Shown here: positions 49,531 through 61,600 of the stretch, piece after piece
How positions within the stretch are numbered: position 1 is the stretch's first letter
How the letters are laid out: every line of letters begins with the position of its first letter
NCBI GenBank assembly: GCA_025331565.1
Contig: JAFREQ010000009.1
Span: 8,297,501-8,361,500 of the forward strand
DNA: 64,000 nucleotides
Direction of reading: 5' to 3'
From: Holacanthus passer
Lineage: Eukaryota > Chordata > Actinopteri > Pomacanthidae
Position numbers and translations under genes: made by a program
The notes under the pieces: model-generated
Told to the model about the DNA's origin: nothing
The model's input: the letters and a program-made list of their open reading frames with translations, nothing else
Database searches by the model: none

Positions 49531-51418
49531 TTTATGATCATTTACTTTTTTTATTTATATTTTTCATAAACATTTTTGTTGAGTGAAATGCAGATGTTAA
49601 AGATTTGTTCTTTTTTGTGTGCTTGAGTATTTTAGGAGGATTTTTTTTCACCAACTTTTGTGGATTGTCATTTTTACATGCACAAATGAAAGTCTACTTC
49701 ACAGTGTTTTTCACTGTCATGGAAAAAAAGTAGATTAGATACAAAGTGGAAAGATTTTGTGTGTGTGTTCATAGTGCTGCCCCCTTCATGCACACAATTG
49801 ATGTGGCTTGATGTTCTTTTTTTTAAAAATCATTCTATGTTTTAAGAAATGTGATTTATATTCAATAACTGCTGCTATATATTCTTGGAAATATAAATTT
49901 AAATGAGCAACTTCCTGTTTTACAATCTTGGGCTATAAAAAGCTTTTTGTTAACAGAGATAATGGCATTTGGATTTGGGTTTTGGGCAATCAGCAGCAAT
50001 TGTGAAATGGAATGAAGGGTTTTTGTTACCTGATTGCGACCTTTGGTGGAATAAACACTGACCTTGTCGGGACCGGTAGGAACCAAAGCCCAGTCCTAAA
50101 GCAGCAACCTCATTTCTGATGACCTAGTCAGGGATAAGATGGGAGTTGAGGTTAGGTTAAGACTAGAGTTTTTGTTTGGATTAGGCTGTCAACTAGGAAT
50201 GGAAGTCCATGCAATGGCCTCACATAGATAGCTGCACAAACTTGTGTATAAGATAAGGTGGAGCAGGCATCACATGAGTGTTTGTGTGCTTCAGCAGGAA
50301 ACGTCACGATGTTAAACATTTAACGTTAGGTTTTGTCTCTCTGCAACAAAATTAACACAATATCAATGAAAAGTTGATTTTGCCAACCCTTACCTTACAA
50401 AAACCATAATTGTACACCATTAGCAGTTAGCATGGAGCTAATGTTAGCTTTTGGCTAGGGTAACAATAGCATGACATCATTTTGCCCTATAGCGTTTAAC
50501 AAGCATCATGTGGGCAGTAGGTGATTTACCTTAAACCGACTGGTCGTTTGTCTCTGTGTCTTCTGCTGTGGCTTCCAACAACACAATAGAGTCTTTCATT
50601 GCCACCATGCCAGAGAAGATGACCAGCAACACATCCAGATGGTTGGAGCCACTATTGTTATTGTGCTCCTTAATGCGCTTGTCTTGTTTCCTCCCAGTGT
50701 GAACAATGTTCAGCTCGCTTGACTTGCAGGAGATTTTCACATACACCTTCTGATTGTAGGTCACCATTTCCAATTCCCACTGGATTTTGTCCTCGGCATA
50801 AATACTTGGTAAGACTTGGAGTCTTCGTCAGTCCATCTCTGGTATGCTTTCTTCCCTAACTCCATCTACATGTAAGTTTGGGGCTGCAGAATTTTAAAAA
50901 TGGTGGCTGACATAAAAAGCTGCAAGTACTCAACCAATCAGGAATGTTCAGCATTGCAAGCCTCACCCCCAAAGTTCCCATACTTTTGAAAAGTACAGTA
51001 CAGGGACTTTTTGGGAAGTAAAATAACAGAACTTAACTCAGACCCTGACTCTTGCAGTCGAGACACACAGAGTTCCTCCAAAGGTTCCAAGTCCAAGTCC
51101 CTACGATGGGGAAACAGGGCTAAAGATCAAGAGAGTAAGGGGGCCCACAGAGGCAGGGCCCAAAATTTTGTGGTATGCCACTGCTCACAATATCTTATAG
51201 TGCTGCGGTTTGGTTAATATTGGAGTGAATGGATGAGTCTGAATATATCTAATATCACCATGGTTTACATATAGTTAGTTGAAAGCCTGGTGTTTCTCAT
51301 ACAGTTACTAAAGTGTACCTTGAGCGTCTGTATGAGACACTGAGGGGTATGACGAAATGTCACAAAATCACAAGGTTTAACCAAAGTTGAATAGTGACCT
51401 TTTGATTTTATGAATTTG

Positions 51419-51575
51419 GGCTACAACTGACTCTTTCTATTATCAATTCATTTGTTGATTTTGATATAATAAAATATCGGAAAATAGTGGAAAAAAATTC
51501 AGATAAAAACAGCAAATCCTCAAATATGAGCAGATATTTGGATCTTTTTCTTGATAAGCGAGGTTAACCATTAAT
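51419..51575. repeat. Fragment of the GCAGCCCTA-type hAT repeat, opposite orientation
   Basis: It starts GGGCTACAACTGACTC and runs through a TATTATCAATTCATTTG stretch and AAAATATCGGAAAATAGTGG. This is the reverse-complement order of the fragment at 13330-13607. Confidence 0.5.
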
Positions 51576-52115
51576 CTTGGTTCAAATGGCCTCCAAAATG
51601 GATTAATAAGTATAGCTGATTGTTCATTAAACAACTTCACCCACATTCCTCATTTCCAATAACATGTATTAAAGTTGTTGACTACAAAGGCCTGACCTTG
51701 TCTTTGAATTGTGGATGTTGAATTTTAAAGGCTGCCAGCAGTGATCCCCTTGAACTTGATTTCGAACATAAATCTTTATGATTGCATAGAAGTGTTTATT
51801 TCATAATTCTTGAACATTTATTGAGGTGGAGCTGCTGTTTGTTCCTGTGTGTTAATGCAAACTGTCCCTTAGATGTGAAACAAGTCATCAGCACACGAGT
51901 CTGTGTTGGATAAACTTCAGGATTTACACTAGATAAGTGTGGATTCACTTTATGTTGTGTTAAAAAACTACTACTACTACTAACTATTTGGTCAGCAAAT
52001 ATTCAGCTCAAAACATTCATGACCTAATAATTTGTCCAATAAAAATAAAAAGCTATGCTGCTATTTTCTGTTTGCAAACACAGAAGCTGATTCACTTTTC
52101 TATTTAAATGATCAT

Positions 52116-52121
52116 TTTATT
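52116..52121 (-). terminator. camk2b: Candidate distal polyadenylation signal of camk2b
   Basis: TTTATT on plus reads AATAAA on minus, in a context (AATAAAATGATCATTTAAAT) typical of a transcript end. It sits beyond 5 kb of sequence lacking other clear signals on that strand. Confidence 0.4.
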
Positions 52122-52547
52122 GACAACACCTTAACACATTTTCTTGAAGTTATAGAAACACGTGTAGCACGTAAGAGAACAGAGCAATAATCCAAAGAAT
52201 CAGAGAACTAGAGGATTAATATTATTATACAGAAGAAACCCAAACAGACAAAAAGAGACAAAGGGAAACTAGAAAGAGCCAACTGCAGAGAAATGATTGA
52301 ATAAGGTTGGAAAGAGAGGGAATGGGAGAAAGAGTGAAAGACACCCTACAAAGAGGAGCCAACTCAGTGTTGTCAGTGCAACTTAAGTCACTGGCTGGAG
52401 AAAGAAGATGGCAGAGGTTCAGAGTGAACACAGTGGCTCCAGTTTATCTCAGAAATGTTTCGTCTGACTAAATAGCTGACAGGAAGGCAGCAGAGCTTGC
52501 ACTGACCTCAAGAGACTAGAGGAGGACAGTTATTGTAGTTTATATGT

Positions 52548-52792
52548 AGGGCTGCACAATTAATCGTTTTCAGTCATGATTTCAGCTTTGATCGTTCACA
52601 TAGAGTCGCGACTAATCAGTAGTACGTTTCATTTAGTTAAGAATGTAAAAAGTGTCTGGAAACAGTTTCTGATATAAGCTGAACAAAGGATGATTTTTGT
52701 TCCCCCAATATCACTCAAAAACAATCTCGTAACAACATCCTGATCACAAACTGTAATCAGGATGGACATTTTGGTCATAATTGTGCAGCCCT
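52548..52792. mobile_element. MITE with AGGGCTGCACAATTA terminal repeats
   Basis: The left end AGGGCTGCACAATTA is matched by the right end ATAATTGTGCAGCCCT in inverted orientation over about 15-16 bp, giving a 245-bp element without coding capacity. Its terminus resembles those of the hAT-type fragments elsewhere in the window. The flanking 8-mers differ, so the insertion is old. Confidence 0.75.
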
Positions 52793-53177
52793 GATCAATA
52801 ATCAACGGAAGCTTTTTCTTATTCTCCAGTGATGAACTGCTGTTGTCTCTGAATGGATTGTCAGTTAGGTTTGACACTAAAGTCGACTTATTGTGCAGCT
52901 ACATTAGAAGCATCAATCTGCTATCCATCTGTGTGTGTTTGTGCTTTATTTTGTGAGATTGCGCCCCCTGCTGGAGCTCATTCACTCTTTAAAACTGCCT
53001 CTGATCTGTCTGTTGGGACTCGAGTGCTGTTCCTCTAAGTGACACGCAGGCTAAGTGAAGCATCAGCCACTCTGGGTGCTGATGGTCAACAAACACTCCT
53101 CATACTCTCTCAGCTACGTACAAAAGGCAGCCGTTCTGCACTGACAACACAGAGCCCCGTAGAAAAGCATGCGAAAT

Positions 53178-53283
53178 AATCTTCATCATAATCATCACCT
53201 TCAACATCCTCATAGTCATCCTCATAGTGCCACAGTCATTAATATTATCATCTTGATCATCATAATCATCTTCATTATATCAT
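53178..53283. repeat. Imperfect CAT/ATC trinucleotide-rich tract
   Basis: About 100 bp made mostly of TCATCA/TCATAA words. On the minus strand it reads GAT/ATG-rich within the presumed camk2b 3' UTR. Confidence 0.7.
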
Positions 53284-54633
53284 CTCGAGACAAAAATAGT
53301 TATATGCACTTAAAAAGCTGAGAAAATAGAGAAAGGTCGAGTATACCAGCATTCAGTAGAAAATGAGAAACCAAATGAAAAGGAAAACACCAAAAACAAG
53401 TGTCCCGTTGACTGTCATGCAAAGAAAATGCCAGCTACGCTGCTAGTTAGTTGCAGTTGTGTAATACTGTGAACTCCCTCATTTTAAATATGTGAATCTT
53501 ATCATATTGATTTTCAAGGCTAGTAAACACACTAAGAAGAACAACACCTTTGTACTGTACATGCTGCTATTTCTTCTTTTTTCAGAGGGGGGTGGGGGTC
53601 ATGTTTAGTTAGCACGATCACGCATGAACGCTTTCAGGTGACCTATGACCCCTTAGTAGAAAACAGGGTCAACTCGGCATTAACACTGTTACTGGATGAG
53701 ACACGAGTACAATACAACGACTCAGTGGTTCACCTTGAAAAAAACCCTTCGTCCAAAAAAAGCTTCATTGCCTTCAAAAAAGGAAACGAAGCTTTCGGAG
53801 GGATAGTTCACACAATATACAATCCTGTATTATTTGAGTTTTAAAGTGATAGATGTCCCACTCTGGCACAGTGGTAATTAACTACGTGGAAGAAAAAAAA
53901 AGGACACCATAAAACAATGTCAAAAACAACTGAAATCTAAAGTTGCAGAAGAAAAACAGCAGAAAAAAAAGAAAAATTAATTCACACCATGTTGGTCGTT
54001 ACAAAGAAAAAACACATGCAGGATGCAAATTGGGTGTACTATCCCTTTAAAAACAGTCATGTTTTACATGGAGCAGTGTCCCTTTGAACAACAACAGACA
54101 GTACTTGCACAAGTGCATGAGCTGTACAATAGGAAAACAAAACAGAAGAAAAAAAAAAAGAAGAAAGAAGCACAATAAAAATATCCACTAAAATAAATAA
54201 ATAAATATTCAAAATAAATAGAAACCTGAGGACTATTCACCAAACCGACTGCCCGGTCTCTTAATCTCTTGGTCTGACCAATAGGGGCGAGACAAATGTA
54301 AAGGCAGCGAATGGTGGACGAGCAAAGTACAGAGGAGCTGATCGCAAGTCAAACCCACACAAAAACAATTTTCAGTGCTGCAAAGTCCATCGGATCAATC
54401 CTGCCACCCCTGGCACAAGCACTTTATATCATAAACAGCTGATAATACATGAAAAACATAATACGTGAAAAAAATAAACAGATCCAATCATAAGAAAAAA
54501 AAGTCCCGGGCTGAAGGCAGGGGACTGATATGTCCTCCGAAATAAAGCCTTCTACTTCCATCTCCCACACAACACACATCTCAGAAGAAAGAACACACAC
54601 TGAGAGCAACGATTGTACTGTACATGCTTGCAG

Positions 54634-54658
54634 ACACACACACACACACACACACACA
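54634..54658. repeat. (CA)n microsatellite in the camk2b 3' UTR
   Basis: About 12 CA units, transcribed as (UG)n in the sense RNA of camk2b. Confidence 0.9.
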
Positions 54659-57186
54659 GTAAGATGGAAAACATTTGTGGAGGCTTTGAGCATAACTTTA
54701 TATACTTTTTCATTACTGATATGGACCTAAGTGTTAGTTTTCTGTACGTATGTGCTTCATATAGACAAACTTTGGAAGTGAGAAAGGTCCAGCAGCCAAC
54801 CAGGATCCTGTCTTTAGAGCACTGACTTCTTTTGTCATTTTGATTGTTTCGTTCCTGACAGCACCGAGATTTTAGCAAGTTAAGAATATCACAACTTTTA
54901 GGAGAAGCACACCGATCTTCAAGTGGGTCCCTACCCGAGCACCTTTTTAGCACCAACAGCCGGGGGAAGAAAAACCAACAACAACAGCACAGGCTCTCAG
55001 AGGAAACAGGGGCCAAGGCTGAACTCCTCGCCTGCTCGCTGAGATTTATATGAATCATCATTGTGCGAGAAAAGATAGAGGCCGGGAAAGAATGGCAGCT
55101 ACTGTGAAATATATTGCAATTATAATGAGAGACTTTGATCTAATGGTATTTCACTCGTTATTATGACATACCAAAATATTCCATGTTAACAAGAAGCCTT
55201 TCTCGTTGTATGACGTTTGATGGTATAAGAAGAAATAACATTATATTTTTGATGTTTGATGTTTCTTAGTCCTGTCTCATCTGTTACTGAGCAGTTAAAT
55301 TTGTTGTAGAGTCTCACTGGGTGACACAATACGATACATACATATGCACACTAGACTTTAATAACGACAGGACTGAGCAAGCAGAGCAATATTATTCCAA
55401 TGTTTTACTGTCTAACTGAAACTGTTGAGGTTTCTCTGGTCAAAGATCAGCCCATCCCACAGGACTGAGACTTGCATCCAAGCAGCCTTTTATGCCCTTC
55501 CACTTCCTTTGAGAGAACCGATGCTACCTCTAAGAGGTCAGACTTACTCTTTCTTCTGTATAACCTCGCATGCTTAATCACTTAACTTTTGCTTTTATGT
55601 ACACTGGTACACACAACTGTGCACAATCAAAGCAGGATCTGACTCCAAAAATCTCATCCCAAAAAAGAAATACAAATCAAATGATTCCTTAAATACATCA
55701 TTGTCGCTTTCTCTGATGTTGGCTATGATATTTCTTCTTCAGACTGGTTGTTTTTCTTGTTACAACATGGAAGAAACAATTTCTATATATAAGAACATAT
55801 CAGCTCACTTTGTCATAACGATGATAAGTGGATGTTGTGTACAAGTTTCTTGTTAAAACAAAATAAGTCGGTATGTCACCATGAAAAATGTCATTCCAAC
55901 ATTTAATATGCTGCAAGATTAAGAAAATGTTCTCATTGTAATAAGAGATTGATTGTTTTTCTCATGGTGGCAGGAATAGAAAACAAGGAAGACAGAAAGA
56001 AAAAATATGTTTTTCTTCCTCATCTTCATTTTTAGACCTCACCATTCAGGTTAAACACAAAGAAGTGAATTCACGATGAAACTCCTATTGCATGCCGTTA
56101 CTTTTGTCTGTTTGAAATGCTCTGATGCAGGAAGACACTGAGCCTAGCTAGCTAACCCCTTCTCCGTCCGTTCACATTGCAACAAGGGAAAAACAACAGG
56201 TTCCTCCAACTGTACAGTCATTATGTTTGGATTTGCACATATTATGCCTTACATAACCACGCTCTCACACACATAAGGACTCACTCTCTACATGAACACA
56301 CGACACCATCAGTCACCCCTTCCAAAAAGAAAAAGAGAAAAAAAAGAGAAAAAAAGAAAAAAAAGAAAAGCTAACCCAAAAACAAATGAACAATCAAAAA
56401 CGTGTTGACCATGAGTTTGGGCGCAGTATTATAGCTAACATACAAGAAGCAAATTACAAAAACTGCCAATATCATTTTCCACTTAATAGCCACAATAAAA
56501 AACAGCCACTGTTAATATGGGGAAAAAAACATGCTTCCTTAAAAAGATAGAGAAAAACAAAAAAAAGATTTCCTTCAACTCTAGAAACCACTGGCATCAA
56601 GAATTTCGAATTATACAAATTACATATACAATTGCAAATGTGTAATAATAATAATCATCATCATAATAATAATATAGTAATGATAATAATAGATCTTACT
56701 TAAAACTTTACATACGGTATTTCCAGTGCAGTGTTTATGTCACACAAGTGTGGATTCACAGGAGGACAAGAGGGTTGGTGTCACAAAAATTGTGGGGACG
56801 GGGGGGAAGAGACCACGGGAAGAAGGAATCACACCGAGTGCTGAAAACACCCCCACCCCCGCCAATCACCCAGTGTGCCGGAGGGAAGAAGAGGAAGCCG
56901 GAGGGGGTGAAGGATGTCGAGCTGTTGGACGTTCAGTTACTGTCGTTTGATGGTTGTCAGAAGATGTTGTGGGGCAGGTGACAGACAGGGGGCAGTAGTA
57001 GTAAAAGAAGAGATGCATGCTGGGGGTTGAGGCTGGGTGTCCAGTGAGGGAGGGTTTGCTGTTGAAGGGCTAGGAGCCCTGTCTCCAAAATGACACTGGA
57101 CTTGTTCTTTCATCCCTTCCTCCTCCTCCTCTTCCTCTCTCTCTCCAGCAGAGCACTCCTGACAGACAAAGCTATGGCATTTAACC

Positions 57187-58448
57187 CTGAGAAGGAAAAC
57201 AGAACTGCGTCAAATCAATTAAATACATGACAATGAAAGTGGGACCGTGTTCAGTCTACCCCACTTTACTTTTTGGTAAAAAATAAACAAATGAGATCTA
57301 ATGTGTCTGTTTCGAGATGTTGGGAAGTGAATGTTTGAACTTTGGACAAGGCCAGACTAGCTGTTTTCCTCTGATTCCAATCTTTATGCTAAGCTAAGCT
57401 AACAGTTGACTGGCTTCAGCTTCACTCATGTAACTCTCTGCAAGAAAGCCAATTAGTGAATTTCCCAAAATGCACTAGTCCAGTTTTTCAGGGCATTGGG
57501 ATCCAATATCAAGCAGGTCACAGCACAGTTTTTCATCAGGGAAGAAATGCTTTTCACAACCACCTTTCAAGTATATAAAGAGTAGTTGTTTGATATTAAA
57601 AAGAGTATCAATGAAACAAGCATGAGTTTTGGGATTTTGACCAACAACAAACAAAAAATGGGAAGGCTAAATGAAGCGTAGGTATCAAAAGCAAAAATGT
57701 TTTTATGCTTGGCTAAGGTACAAAAGATTTCATATGAATGAAGATAAAAGAGTTGGCTGAAACCTAATTCTTTCAATACAAGATAATATTGCTGGACCGG
57801 CTATGTCTACTTCTAGGATTACTGTACATCAGCCAGTACAGCTACAGCATCAGCTTATTGCTGCCATAAAAAATATAATTCAACTGACAAAAACACAAAA
57901 AGAAATTCATGTAAGTAACTTGAACAACTTATTGGGTGGGAAACTTCAGCTTAAAGTACAGTTGCTATGCGTTCTTCAGACTTTTAGCCAAAAGCTAATG
58001 GAAACACACACTGATTTTTTTTTTTTTTGCTGTCTCTCACCTAAAATCTATTTTAATTAACACATGCACGAAGACCTCAGTTCTGCTCGCTGCTATTTTC
58101 AGCGTGAGCTGAAATGCGGCCAGTGTACCCAATTCCAAATGTAGGCTTAAAACACCATCTCCAACCATATTTCCTTTCCTTTTCTACCTCTCAATCTATT
58201 GTCCTCTTTTTCTATCCTCTATTTCCACTCTGGTTGTTGTGCTTTGTTGATGCAAAGACATCTTTGCTGTATCATTTGTTGTTTCTGGTCACAGACAGTG
58301 CATTACTGATGAAATATATATAGGTACAACCGCTGAAGCACTTTACAAAGTAGCAGTTCGAAAAAAGCAGAACAGCACAAACATGCTCTGAGAGGAACAC
58401 CTTTCACTGTCAGGTTTCTCCCAGTTCTCCCAGTGCTGTAGTCCGTAC
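57187..58448 (-). other. camk2b: camk2b 3'-UTR intron
   Basis: The donor GTACGG starts one base after the TGA and the acceptor is CTTCTCAG. The intron contains the partial MITE copy (57345-57482) and a poly-T run near 58015-58028; no gene is supported in it. Confidence 0.7.
57345..57482. mobile_element. Partial inverted copy of the 6485-6981 MITE
   Basis: Read in reverse complement it gives GCATTTTGGGAAATTCACTA, GGCTTTCTTGCAGAGAGTTA, GTTAGCTTAGCTTAGCATAA, AGATTGGAATCAGAGG and AAAACAGCTAGTCTGG. These match, in order, the left half of the element at 6485-6981. It lies in the intron after the camk2b stop codon. Confidence 0.75.
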
Positions 58449-58682
58449 CTCACTGGAGTGGCGCAGCTGGTGCGCCTGAGCAGTGGAAGTGGATGTTCTG
58501 CCACTTGCTGTCTCTGCGATGCCAGACGCGAGTTTCCTCTGACTGGCTGGACCGTGGCCGACCCTGGCCGTCGACATACTGAGTCAGGCGGATGTAAGCG
58601 ATGCAGGCCGCGTCCTCGCCAATCAGGTGGACGTGGGGGTTCAGGATGGTGGTGTGGATGGGCTTGCTGTTCTTAGCCAAAA
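58449..58682 (-). CDS. camk2b: camk2b last coding exon: end of association domain and stop
   Basis: The acceptor TTTTCCAG is followed by LLAKNSKPIHTTILNPHVH, GEDAACIAYIRLTQY, SQSEETRVWHRRDSKWQN and HFHCSGAPAAPLQ, then TGA at 58450-58452. This is the hub-forming association domain of CaMKII. The LAKNSKP and QNxHFHCSGAP phrases fit the beta type; alpha ends in a GAPSVLPH-like and delta in a GSPTVPIK-like tail. One G follows the stop before a splice donor. Confidence 0.96.
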
Positions 58683-61600
58683 CTGGAAAAAAGGAGAGAA
58701 CAATGTCAGGACAAAGAACAAGCAAAGACATTACAACTAATTACTCACTTTCATACAGTTCACATGTAAATTAAAGCATGAACCTTACTAACAAGAAAAG
58801 TATTTAAAGTTTTGTTATGCAGTTTCACATACTGGCATCTTATAGTTAAGCAAATACTGGCTGTTTGAATTTTGAGGACATGTTCCACAAATAATGCAAT
58901 GATGTGATGTGTGTATATAACACTAGTCATTTCAATCTTAGTGGATGTGGGAGCTGCTGTGGAATATCTTCAGACACCGTAGGCAAGTCAAGCTTTTTCA
59001 GGAAGGAGCTTTAGTTAGATTTCTCTGCTCCCATTTATCATTTGACACTTCATGTGAAAACATTTCCTAATGTGGTCTATTTCTGACACCTGAAACCAGC
59101 AAAAGGGCAAATGAAGCTCCATTTTGAGATTCATTGGAATATGAGGTTTATGTTTACACTAAAACTAAAGATAAATGAGGGAAAACAATAAGAGACAAGA
59201 CCGGGGAATAAACAAGATTTTAAAAACTATTATTGAATACAGTATGACTTCAGAAATGATTTTTTTAAAATGGCAAGAAATAGCAACAAATCGATCGATC
59301 TTACGGTTCTCAAAATAGAATCTGTGGAAATCCATCCCCTCTACCAGGTTGCCCAGCGCCTCCGGCTCAAACGAAGTCAGTCCAGGGTCGCAGATCTTAC
59401 TAAAAAGAAAAGAGCAGAGCATGTTCATGAAGGCAAGGTTTAACTCTAAACTGTGCATTTGAACACAAGCCAAACACAAACCACACACACACACACACAC
59501 ACACACAAAAACTCAGACTCACGCGTATGCCTCAAAGTCTCCATTGTTGACTGCCTCTATCAGCTGCTCAGTGATCTTGATGATTTCTTGTTTGCGTGCT
59601 GCAGGGAACAGAAGAGGCAGAAGTTAATCAGAGGTAACTGCAACAGTTGGTCAGATGGAGAGCACTTAGTTTTTAAATCATTTTAATTCATCAATGGCAA
59701 AGGCAGTGTGATCAGTAATGTACATTCATACTTACTGAGAATACTGTTATTTGTGTAAAGAAACTTGTTTATATAAAGAGCTGGAATAATATGCTTTACA
59801 ACTTTAATTGTGCTAAGTGTGGATTCAGTATAACCAACATCTGTGAAGCCTGAACAGCCAGTTAATTCACTCTTGAATCAGTCTGGGAATACAATTCCTA
59901 CACATGTAAAACAAATAAAATCAAACACCGACACACATACTCCAGAGACCAAGCTCATCATGTGATCCACAAACACAGTAATATGAGCACACGTGGGGCA
60001 CCTCGTTATATCACCACAAGCAATGCCACCTATGCATTTGAAGATATCACAACTAGTCAGAAGCAACCAAACGATGCATAAGTCCCTCTGCAGTCAGCTG
60101 GGCTCTCCATGGCAGACTGAAGAGGAGGTTAATAAGGCGAAGAAGCAAAAAACACACACACCCAGCCAGTTAAATTTCAAACTGAGCTCACAAAAGAGCA
60201 GTTTAACACAATGTACTTAATGTACCTGTTTACCAAAAGCAGAACACACAGACTGATAAATACACTTGTTTGCACACAGGCCTGTGCTGAAATCCTGACA
60301 TGTCATTGAACTAAGCCCTGTGATTGGCTACCATGCGTGGGGTCAGGGTCAAGCTCAGTACTCACTCTGGGAGGAAGACAGGGAAGGACTGGAGGGGGAG
60401 TGAGGGGGAGGTGGGGAGGTGGTGTGTGCAGGTGGAGGGGTGGGCCTGGCGCAAGGTACCGGCGCAGGTGCAGCGTCACCCTCGGGTGCGGGGGCCGCCG
60501 GCACCCTGCGAACGCTGCTTACCAGGTCTGTGAGCCGAGACACTGAGCACCGTCCAGGCAGGATGGGTGGATGGATGCGTGGTGGTGGAGGTGGAGGAAT
60601 ACAAAAGAACAGATTAGAAACAGTGGAAACAAAAAGAGAATGAAGGAATGAAGAAATGAGGAAATCCTTTTAGGAATTGGTGCAGTGGTATTTGAGGTCA
60701 CAATAACTATAAACTGAACTATACAACTATACACCAACATAGTTCAGCTGCCTGTGATTCAGTTCTGGTTTTATATGGGAGTTTTAGATGAAGTACATTT
60801 AGTTTTTCATTAAATCTGCAGTATTATATGTTTCATTTAGCCTTTTAAATTTCCAAGTCTACTTTAAATATAAAGAACACAACCAAAATCATAGAATTAT
60901 AATCATATTATACACTTGTTTTATTTGGTCTATACAGTGCTGATTGATATATTTTATAAAAACAGATATTCAAACTACAAGGATGGCATTATTGTGTAGT
61001 TTACATATTGTCAGCTAACACAAAAACTAAAACAATAATTTCCTAAATCATCTTGGCACTGTGGCTTTTAACAAACGTTACTCTAACAGGAGTAAAGAGT
61101 GCATTTGTTTAGGACTATTTTCAGCAGTGGAATAATACACATGTGGTGGGCCATTGAGTATTTACAGCGGCTGTATGTGGGACTGACTCAAAATAAACGT
61201 CAGTGCTAATGTTCACTGTAAGGAGGGAACCACCCAGTGCAACAATGCAGCTCGTTGCTGACTGTGCATGTAAGTATGATCAGTTCATTGTTGGGTTTGC
61301 TCTTTTCACTGGATTTTTGACAAAAATATAGAACAGCTTTATACTTTAATAGTTTTTCTTTTCCTTCTTTTTTCTCTCTTTTTTTTAACTCTCTTTACTC
61401 TCTCCTTATTTTGTCAGCATATTCTGATTCTGCAGGTGGGGATGTTTTAATATTATTGTTACCTCTTTAATGCCATTTTAGCTCCATTCCTCGCTTGTCT
61501 TAAGAAGTTTGGTCCATAAGAAAACTAAGATAAGAGACTGATCTACGTAGAACTTAGAAATAAGCTGTTTTACTCCTTTTCCTTCCTCAAAATGACAAAA

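Larger units (their letters stand above)
48986..52094. other. 3' UTR of the SDR gene followed by intergenic DNA
   Basis: The SDR 3' UTR probably occupies the first 400 bases. After that there is no coding support. The stretch contains a hAT-type terminus (49402-49530) and a second hAT-type fragment (51419-51575). AATAAA occurs at about 50051 on the plus strand. Confidence 0.55.
52095..57186 (-). other. camk2b: camk2b terminal exon: long 3' UTR
   Basis: The acceptor CCTTCTCAG (ends 57187) follows a pyrimidine tract and opens a non-coding exon starting GGTTAAATGCCATAGC. This is the expected place for the last CaMKII exon, after a donor 1 nt past the stop. No minus-strand AATAAA is obvious until 52116-52121, suggesting a UTR of about 5 kb, though alternative signals may end it earlier. 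It contains a MITE (52548-52792), an imperfect CAT/ATC-rich tract (about 53178-53283), a (CA)n repeat (54634-54658), A-rich tracts and a partial ATA/ATC trinucleotide stretch (about 56645-56690). Open frames inside it have no coding character. Confidence 0.5.

Noticed and set aside
53638..53844. 68-codon plus-strand frame
   Set aside because: Antisense to the camk2b 3' UTR, starts without good context and has no homologue that I recognise.
54552..55061. 169-codon minus-strand open frame
   Set aside because: It runs through a (CA)n repeat, giving a Cys-Val repeat peptide, has no recognisable domain, and lies in the presumed camk2b 3' UTR. Chance frame.
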